64,000 nt of DNA from Ceratopteris richardii (Eukaryota; Streptophyta; Polypodiopsida; Polypodiales; Pteridaceae). The notes under the pieces were generated by a model that was given only the letters and a program-made list of their open reading frames with translations, was not told where the DNA came from and ran no database searches. Position numbers and translations under genes: made by a program. The stretch spans positions 168,108,996 through 168,172,995 of the forward strand of contig CM035413.1 in assembly GCA_020310875.1 (NCBI GenBank). The letters run 5' to 3'. Positions 57,161 to 64,000 of this stretch are shown in pieces (within the stretch, counting starts at the first letter, position 1; each line of letters begins with the position of its first letter).

Positions 57161-57878
57161 TGTAAGACAATAGTTACGCAATATAACACAGGAGCAATAG
57201 CAGAGAAGATAACAGATATAGGAGAATCTCAACAATTTTCTACTAGCAGCAAGTACAAAGATGATGGCGTTGTCCACCCGTGCGCTCTCAAGGTAGAGCT
57301 TAAATGGTGATCTAGACAACTCTAGATAGGGAGATACAAGGTAGAGGTATGCTGGCTCAACTCAATGTCTTAGGTAGTGCAGAAGTCATGTATATATAGG
57401 ATCATGGGTGGCCTGCCATGGACGGCTATACATGGGCGGTAGAGCGTGGGCGGCCACCGCCCGCGTAATTGCCATACACGGCTTAGACTGGTTGAACCGA
57501 CCTAACAAATATAAATGATTTCTGACTCCGACAGGGAATATTCCATGGAATATTCCCTTTACCGTCGCGCCGGGGGCGCTGCCCCCGGACCCCCACCAGG
57601 GGGCCCGCTGGCCCCCTGGGACCCCCCAGCCAGGGGGCCCGCTGGCCCCCTTGGACCCCCCAGCCGGGGCTGCTCACCGCTGCCCCGGACCCCACAATTG
57701 GGGACCCTGGTAACTCCCTTTCCTTATAATATCTTACATGGTCCAATATGACCTTCATCCAACATTCAAGTTGGGATTCCCATCAATTGGGTAATGCACG
57801 CTTGGCTTCTCCTCATAAAGGGGGCCTTACAAAATGTGCATACAATCATGAGGGGTAGACATTGATCATACTCTAACA
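57161..57878 (-). mobile_element. Solo LTR (718 bp) with GC-rich block
   Basis: Ends TGTTAG/CTTACA on the minus strand, flanked by GGGAA on both sides. It separates two pieces of one gypsy RT. A minus-strand TATA (CCTATATATACATG) lies at about 57386-57400. No internal region, PBS or PPT is present, so it is a solo LTR made by LTR-LTR recombination. The superfamily is uncertain. A block at about 57560-57700 is extremely GC-rich. Confidence 0.85.
57560..57700. repeat. GC-rich block with direct and inverted C/G repeats
   Basis: Two near-identical tandem copies of AGGGGGCCCGCTGGCCCCC followed by TGGACCCCCCAGCC, flanked by CGGGGGCGCTGCCCCCGGAC, which is itself able to fold back. It stands out from the AT-rich surroundings. 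It lies in the U3 part of the solo LTR. Confidence 0.8.
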
Positions 57879-57883
57879 GGGAA
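57879..57883. repeat. Target-site duplication of the solo LTR, right copy
   Basis: GGGAA, pairs with 57156-57160. Confidence 0.9.
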
Positions 57884-58477
57884 TGCCACTTGATTTGACC
57901 CACAAACCGCATTACTTCTTTAACATTGGTCGGTGCTTTAGCTGTACTTATAGCTTCAATTTTCTTAATATCAATAGCCATTCCTGCTTGTGATATAACA
58001 TGGCCCAATAAAATACCACTTCTGACCGCAATCACACTTCTAAATGGATTCAATACCATCCTAAACTGCCAACATCTTTCAAAACATGCTTTCAAGTGTA
58101 GTAAATGCTTAATCATTTCATCGAAGACCAAAAAATCGTCGACAAATACTTGCATAAAGTCTTGCAGATAAGGTTCAAACACTTTATGCGCCACATAATT
58201 GAATGATGGTGGTCCATTCTTCAAGCCAAAACTCATGACAGTAAACACATAAGCGCCAAATTCTGTAATAAATGTTGTTTTATGCTGATCCTCCTCAGCC
58301 ACACCGATCTGATTATAACTGGAAAAGCCATCCAAAAAACTATACATTTCATGGCCTGCTACTGCATCCAACACTGCATCACAAACTGCATGGGAAACGG
58401 GTCTGTAACCGTTGCCGCATTTAACTTTCTATAATCAACACAAATTCTGAGCTTCCCATTCTTTTTGGGGACCATGA
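57884..58477 (-). pseudogene. Gypsy reverse transcriptase fragment (element G)
   Basis: From 58477: VPKKNGKLRICVDYRKLNAA, then (58374 on) YSFLDGFSSYNQIGVAEEDQ, FGAYVFTVMSFGLKNGPP, FVDDF at the active site (about 58135-58150; YVDD expected, Phe in place of Tyr), RSGILLGHVISQAG and NVKEVMRFVGQIKWH. A small frameshift lies between 58374 and 58440. It is cut on the right by the LTR of element F and on the left by the solo LTR. Confidence 0.85.
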
Positions 58478-59183
58478 TGTAATTTTCTTAGAATTTTTGG
58501 AAACTCCTAGATAGTATATTTTTAGAATAATAGAGGAAAGGACCAAAATTCAAGTGTGAAAAGGGACACTTGAAAATGTATATAAGATAATTTCCTCTAT
58601 TATGAGGGGGTTGGTTAATCATTTGTTTACCTGCTATCCAAGTGAATAGAGAAGGTGATTTCTGCTGAAAATCATGGTTTCTCCTCTTTGTGTGGTTTCT
58701 TTGATTTGTGAGTCTAATTCTTGTGTATCTATGGAGATTTGTGAGCTTCTATTGTGTAATTCTGTTGAATGTGTATGAAGAGAGCTGAATACTGATGTGT
58801 TGAGTGATAAGTTGATGAAGAATGGTGCTGGAGATGAAAATAGTCTATTTTCACAGAATCGCGATTGTCTCGTCTGTATGGTGCAGGTGATATTTTTTGA
58901 TTTTGACTTCATAATTGTGTTCTGCTGATAAAATAGCATGTATTAGACACCAAGATTGTGGAAAATGGTGAAGATTTGCTCAAGATAATCCAAACCCTAG
59001 AAATTCCTCTTCATTTTCACCATTCTCAGAAATCCAGCCATTATTCTCTTATTTCTTGGATTATATCATCTTGAACGGGCTGTGGTCTCATGAATACTTC
59101 CAGGATTGACAAAATAAAGATGTATTGTTGATTCTTTATGCTAAATGATTGGAGAGGACAACTCCAAAGATTAATAACAAACA
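58478..59183 (+). mobile_element. 5' LTR of element F (706 bp)
   Basis: Starts TGTAATTTTC inside the RT fragment of G and ends AACAAACA, five bases before the PBS. TATA box TATATAAG at about 58579-58586. It contains ACAGAATCGCGATTG (about 58853), the same motif that fills the leader, so the motif is part of the LTR too. Confidence 0.78.
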
Positions 59184-59188
59184 TTTTT

Positions 59189-59206
59189 TGGCGCCGTTGT
59201 CGGGGA
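59189..59206 (+). promoter_or_regulatory. Primer-binding site of element F
   Basis: TGGCGCCGTTGTCGGGGA, one base different from the PBS of A and M. Confidence 0.88.
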
Positions 59207-60869
59207 GTATTTCAAAAGCTTCATTGAAGTTGGACCTTGCTGGATCTTCTATTGATGATGGTAACAAACACATGGAAAAGGTAACACTCTTTAATCAAGA
59301 AATGTGAACATGAAAAGGTAAATGTCTTTGTTTGTCTTTTGGGAAAAGAAAGCAATAGATCATCTTTTAGAGTTGGAAGTGCTAAAATTTTTGTAAATTG
59401 ATAGTTGCTCATTTCATTTTTTGAAGTAAAAGTGCAGGTGTGTGAAAAACTTGAATCAAGAATGCTGAAGATGAGGTAACATGTGTCTATTCCTGCATTT
59501 TTAGAGTTCTTTTTGACCAAGTACTAGGCAATATTGTTGATCTTGGGAAGATAACATGGTTGCACTAAGGAAAAGTCAGGTAAAGTAGCTAGATGCAAGT
59601 AGAAAAGATTCATTTGTTAACCAAATCAAAGCATAAATCTTGAGAAACAAAGCTGATCTGCATTTTGAAAAGAAATGTGTGATTGAGTTTATCTTTGCAA
59701 AAATTGATACTTGCACTTCATAGCACATTTTCTTTGGAAAGTTTTTCTCATGAACGTTTTGATAGCTAAGCCATAAGAGATCTTAACCAATCAAGGAACA
59801 TAGGATCAGTAGATCACCAAACAAGAAACCCTAAGTAAAGTGTTTACCTTTATTTAGGGCAAAATACTAAAAAAATTCATAAAATTCATCAAAAACAACC
59901 AAACAAATTTCTTTTCTTCTTAGGAAGTTGGACTGAAGCCTTGTGGATAAGAGTAATAGGGACCAAGTAAAAGAAAAGCAAACAATTTGTCAAAAAATTA
60001 GCAGATTTGAAAAACACGATTTTTTGTACAACATCGCGATTTTCTGATTAATGTTGTGACTATGAGGTAAAATTGCAGGTGATTGTGGAATTGGAGTTGG
60101 TAGAGGGTATTGAAAGAGAACAAGAGAAAAGAATATTCAAATTTGCACAAGATAAGATCTACAGAAAAAACACGACTTTCTGCACAAAATCGCGATTTTC
60201 TGTAAGGGAAATTTTCTGGAATTTCTAGCATATTTGGGTTTTTGGAGAAAGATAATTGCAAGAGATGTCATCAAGATTGGGTAAGTAAAGTTGGGACAAA
60301 TGAAAAAGTGAAGAAAAGTGGAAATCACACAAAATCGCTATTCTGTAGTCACTATAAAAACTTGGAATTGAAAGAAAAATTCATTTGAGTGAGTGTGAGA
60401 GAGAGAGAGAGCAAGGAAAAAATCACGATCTTCTGCAAATTCAGGTCTTGAAGAGTTTTTGAGTCAAGCAAGCAAGGTAAGTGGTTTCTATATCATTTCA
60501 ATTACATGCCTTTAAATTTTCATGATCATTAAGCACAGAAAAGTAGGAAATAATCAAAATCATGAAATCGTGATTTTCTGAGTTTTTAATTTTCAGTAAG
60601 AAAATATTATTTTTTTGTTAAGTTTTTTCATTGCATGTTAAAAACTTGATAGGGCGATTCTATTAGAAGAAAGAAAAATTTGAAAATCAATACTTTAAAA
60701 ACTTCAAAACAGTGTTCAGAATCGCGATTCTGTAGTCAAACACAAAATCGCGATTCTCTGAACTAAGGACAACATCATGATTCCCAGAACACAATTTTCG
60801 TAAAAAAAAAAATCGTGTTATTTACAATTGTGAGCAATCACGATTGTCTGGGAACAAAATCGGAAAAAA
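59207..60869 (+). other. Non-coding leader of element F upstream of the hairpin array
   Basis: No open frame of note. Scattered ATCGCGATT sites (about 60030, 60187, 60720, 60750) anticipate the array. Sites of the form GCAGGTG occur at about 59437 and 60076. A perfect 5' splice-donor match CAAG|GTAAGT lies at 60473-60482, so the downstream array could be intronic in a spliced transcript. A GA microsatellite lies near 60400. Confidence 0.5.
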
Positions 60870-61591
60870 CACGATTTTGAGCACAAAATCGTGAAAAACA
60901 CGATTTTGAGCACAGAATCGCGAAAAACACGATTTTGAGCACAGAATCGTGGAAAACACGATTTTGAGCACAGAATCATGAAAAACACGATTTTGAGCAT
61001 AGAATCGTGGAAAACACGATTTTGAGCACAAAATCACAAAAAACACGACTTTGAGCACAGAATCGTGAAAAACACGATTTTGAGCACAGAATCGTGAAAA
61101 ACACGATTTTGAGCACAGAATCGTGAAAAACACGATTTTGAGCACAAAATCGTGAAAAACACGACTTTGAGCACAGAATCGTGAAAAACACGACTTTGAG
61201 CACAAAATCGTGAAAAACACGACCTTGAGCACAAAATCGCAAAAAACACGATTTTGAGCACAAAATCGTGAAAAACACGACTTTGAACACAAAATCGTGA
61301 AAAACACTAATTTAGTTAGAAAATTGTGAAAAAATACGATTTTGAACAGAAAGTCGTGAAAAACACGATTTTTAGTAGAGAATCGTGAAAAACACGATTT
61401 TGAGTACAAAATCGTAAAAAACACGATTTTGAGTACAAAATCGTGAAAAACACGATTTTAGTCATAAAATCGTGAAAAAACACTAGCTTAGTTAGAAAAT
61501 CGTGAAAAACACGATTTTGAGCATAGAATCGTGAAAAACACGATTTTGAGCACAAAATCGTGAAAAACACGATTCTGACCTCAGAATCGTG
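60870..61591 (+). repeat. Array of about 25 hairpin-forming 29-bp repeats in the leader of element F
   Basis: The typical unit is a stem arm CACGATTTT, the loop GAGCAC, the second arm AAAATCGTG, then an AAAAA spacer. The arms are exact reverse complements (9 bp). A second pairing is possible across the spacer (AATCGTG with CACGATT). Loops vary (GAGTAC, AGTCAT, GACCTC) while the stems pair. In the last unit both arms changed together (CACGATTCT with AGAATCGTG). The array ends 12 bp before the gag ATG. Minus-strand frames of 60-200 codons across it are translations of the repeat only. Confidence 0.93.
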
Positions 61592-61603
61592 AAAATTAGG
61601 TGA

Positions 61604-62659
61604 ATGATCCTTAGGTCTGGGAACAAACTAAATTCACAGACTAAGCAAGACCTAGGTAGGAAGGAGATAGAGTCAGTAGTAGGGGAAGTGCAAAAAAGAA
61701 ATTTAGGGCAAGAAAACAACATGGAAAATTTAACTGAAACAAATGAGCCAATTGAAACTGGGGATTATAGAAATATCCTCAAATACATGTATACAAATAG
61801 GTTTGGCACCTATGTATATCAGGATGGAATGCATAAGTTTCTCATTAGATTGAGAAACTTAGAAGTTCCCCTAAACATAACACCAGTAGCTCAGTTCAAA
61901 GATGGTAGATATGAGGATAGGCAAGGGTGTGTGTACATCTTCTCCCAAGACCCAGAAAATTCAAATGACTTAGGGCAATGTGCTGACAAAGGACCTTGGG
62001 AACATAACATGGGACAACCAGATTTACCTAGACCACATGAAAACTACACTAGTACTGAGCAACAACAAGGGAGGAGGACACATGCTTCCCCAAATCCCTT
62101 TGACAAGGAACCAGAAGGATATAATGAATTTTCACTCAGAAGAAGACATTATTGGCAACCTCAGCCTAGAATGCTTAGACCATATCAAGTAGCCAAATGT
62201 ATGAAAAATCAATATGAAGGGTATTCTAATCCTCATGCTCATGCTGCAGAGTTTAGACAATTAATTAGAGCTGAGGAGGTGGAAGATTACAAAGTTCAAT
62301 TTGAAGCATTTGGTCTAACCTTAACAGGACCAGCATTATCTTGGTTCATCCCTTTGAGAAAAGACATGTACCTGGATACTGAATCCTTCCTAGAAGCCTT
62401 TATTGGGGAATTCTCAAAGACCGGGATAAAACATAGCACAGCCACTCTGATACACAGTTTTAAACAACAAAAAGATGAAAATGTCAGAGAGGCAGCCAGG
62501 AGATTTAAGCAATATATTGACAGATGTCCTAGAGAAGAAGTACCTTCCATGGCTAGACAAGTATCCCTATTTATAGAAGGGTTAAGAAGTACTCAATTAA
62601 GAACCCTAGTGTACTACAGGAGATGCCCTGACCTAGGAGCTTGTGTAAAAGAAAGATGA
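61604..62659 (+). pseudogene. gag of element F, 3'-truncated
   Basis: It starts at ATG 61604 (MILRSGNKLN), mirroring MNLRSG of element A. The capsid-like domain from PYQVAKCMKNQYEGYSNP (about 62170) to RTLVYYRRCPDLGACV aligns with element A without long gaps: AEF, FGLTL, ALSWF, RRFKQYIDRCP. The frame is open for 351 codons, but the last codons and the stop lie at the junction with element L, so the nucleocapsid and its zinc knuckles are lost. Gag would bind element RNA; the neighbouring hairpin array is a candidate partner (inference). Confidence 0.87.
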
Positions 62660-64000
62660 CTTCATTTTCAAAATTTTCTGTCAATCGGGACACCAATAGT
62701 GCTCGTTTCCTTTGACCTATTTCTACAGTGTATGGCATTGGATGATCATCATGTGGTTCCGCCATCTGCTCTTTTATTGGAGAATTATAAATCAGGGGAG
62801 ATAGAAGACGTACCTCTACCTCGTCAGTAGGATTTTCTTTTGTCGGCTCTACTGGTGTCCCGATTGATGCTTTCTCTTTTGCTTTGGTCTCTAATTGGGC
62901 TAAGCGCTCAGTCTTCTCTTTTACTTCTTGCATTGCTGCCCGTAGTGCTTCCTTGGTAGCTAGTAACTCGTTACCAATCTCTGCTACATGATCCATATTT
63001 TCACTATAACTCGCTGCAAGTTTTCCATGGGTTGTATTCAACTGCTTTTTTAGCTCATATGTTTCTTGAGTGTACTTACGTTCCCATTCTTCTCTCAATG
63101 CTTGCTCTTGTTTCAGCAAATCTGCATATTTCTCAATTTGAGCGCTTACTTCTTTTTGGTCAATATCTGTTGTCTCTTGTTTTTCTATAGGTTGTTCATA
63201 TAGCAATGACTTCATCAGTTCTTTATTTCGGTTTCGTAAATTATCGTTTTCTTCCATGTATACTTTCAGTTGTGTTTCGAGCAAGTTGCTTCTAGCTTTT
63301 ATCCTCTCCTTATCTGCTTCACTGGCTTCATGCTGTCTTTGTAATTCCATCAATTGTGTTTGTAGCTGATGATGCTGGTTCGTCAATGTATCACATTGTG
63401 TTTTGACCGCGTGCATCCGTTTCTTTGGTTGCAATTTCTTTCTGGGCCTGGATGAGTTGTGCAAATAGTTGTTCACTCATAATTTGAAACTGATTCTTTT
63501 CCCTCATGGCCTTGTCGTAATGTGCATCTGTATCCATCATCTGTTGTTGTGTATCCATGGCCGTCTGGATCATTTGCTTGACAACACGTTTTAAGTGAGT
63601 AACATCCACATTTAACCATGTGGTAGGAATATTAGGTTCTGCTCCTGTTGTCACATCTTTCCCTTGTGCCACGTGTAATGTAGTATCATGGGGCTGCCTA
63701 ATATGAAGTTGGATTCTTGGCTCAGCCTCCATGTGGTCAATTTTACCTTGCAATGTATCATCGGGCACTTCAATCACAGTTGGCTCTTTGTTTTATAGTA
63801 AGCCAGAGTCTTGGTTCACAGGAGTTTGTATTTCCTCTTTGATAGGTGGTTTGGCATCTGTATTAGTTATTGGAGCTTCTTTGATGCTGACCCTTGATGT
63901 TTCATTCAATTGAATTACGTGCACTATCCCAGTGGATTCTTCTATGTTCTTTACTTGTTTCTGTTGGTTGTCAGGTGTGACTTCGACTTGATTGATCTCT
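62658..64000 (-). pseudogene. ORF2 relative of element L (coiled coil), runs off window
   Basis: On the minus strand from the window edge: an acidic N-terminal part with a TAA (about 63795) before EPTVIEVPDDTL, then IRQPHDTTLHVAQGKDV and TWLNVDVTHLKRVVKQMIQ. A frameshift near 63400-63470 follows, then a 300-codon frame (63476-62571) that is almost all coiled coil. It ends in a linker with RKRALLVSRLTENFENEV, matching NERALLVSQLTGQFEDQV in element E. The C-terminal PRRRS domain is missing because the sequence switches to element F at 62657/62658. The last 30 codons of the frame (to 62571) are antisense F gag and not native. Confidence 0.75.

Larger units (their letters stand above)
58478..62657 (+). 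mobile_element. Element F: 5' half of an Athila-like gypsy element
   Basis: LTR (58478-59183), PBS, a 2.4-kb leader with a hairpin array, and gag up to 62657, where minus-strand element L begins. It lies in the RT of element G (candidate target duplication CATGA at 58473-58477, partner not visible). Gag and PBS tie it to element A, but the LTR is different. Confidence 0.82.

Noticed and set aside
60870-61591. CRISPR-like look of the evenly spaced palindromic units
   Set aside because: Spacers are not unique, the unit is in a retrotransposon leader and the DNA is eukaryotic. Tandem repeat is the right reading.
60822-61722. Minus-strand frames of up to 200 codons rich in CSKSCFSRFCAQNRVF
   Set aside because: They translate the 29-bp leader array; the period not divisible by three yields three alternating frames. 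No gene.

Overview
This 64 kb window is repeat-rich nuclear DNA from a land plant, probably one with a large genome. I see no host gene, rRNA or tRNA gene. Almost every base can be assigned to LTR retrotransposons of the Ty3/gypsy and Ty1/copia superfamilies. Many are nested, truncated or fused to each other, and they sit on both strands. The evidence for a plant is the set of primer-binding sites: TGGCGCCGTTGCCGGGGA-type and TGGCGCCGTCTGTGGGAA-type in the gypsy elements, and TGGTATCAGAGC in the copia element. The gag/pol types fit as well. The species cannot be named from this.

Layout. 1-4823 (-): 5' part of an Athila-like element A (gag, repeat-rich leader, PBS, LTR). 4860-5080: a GCGATAGAC repeat field. 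5467-13814 (+): element B1, 5'-truncated, with integrase, a protease-like domain, a giant second ORF (ORF2) and a 3' LTR. 13815-about 29035 (+): element B2, a second copy of the same family starting in reverse transcriptase. It is split by a young, almost intact copia element C1 (21296-27766, target duplication GTCAG). About 29035-39271 (-): gypsy element K, split by a non-autonomous element D (30209-34910, target duplication TGTCG) that carries family-B LTRs. 39272-43410 (+): element E, an ORF2 relative with an Athila-like LTR. 43571-50012 (+): a large non-coding LTR element M. 50013-57155: several broken copia pieces on both strands. 57161-57878: a solo LTR with target duplication GGGAA, inside a gypsy RT fragment. 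58478-62657 (+): element F (LTR, PBS, hairpin-rich leader, gag). 62658-64000 (-): element L, another ORF2 relative.

The most unusual content is element family B. Its pol frame reads RT - RNase H - two tandem integrase zinc domains - integrase core - GPY/F-like module - a second aspartic-protease-like domain - a tail with repeated IWVPK-type motifs. Behind pol lies ORF2, a roughly 1,350-1,540 codon frame in the position where env-like genes sit. It has a conserved N-terminal domain, a Pro/Ser/Thr-rich middle, long coiled coils and a conserved C-terminal domain around PRRRS. The same C-terminal domain or coiled coil recurs in elements E and L, so ORF2 crosses two LTR families. ORF2 reads through the polypurine tract into the 3' LTR.

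A second theme is leader DNA built from CGAT-centred tandem arrays in elements A, D and F. In F the array is about 25 near-perfect RNA hairpins with covarying stems. Most premature stops in the B copies fit C-to-T changes (CAG to TAG, TGG to TAG), as expected from methylated, silenced repeats. Limits: all homology calls are by eye. LTR edges without target duplications are approximate, and mismatch counts are manual.
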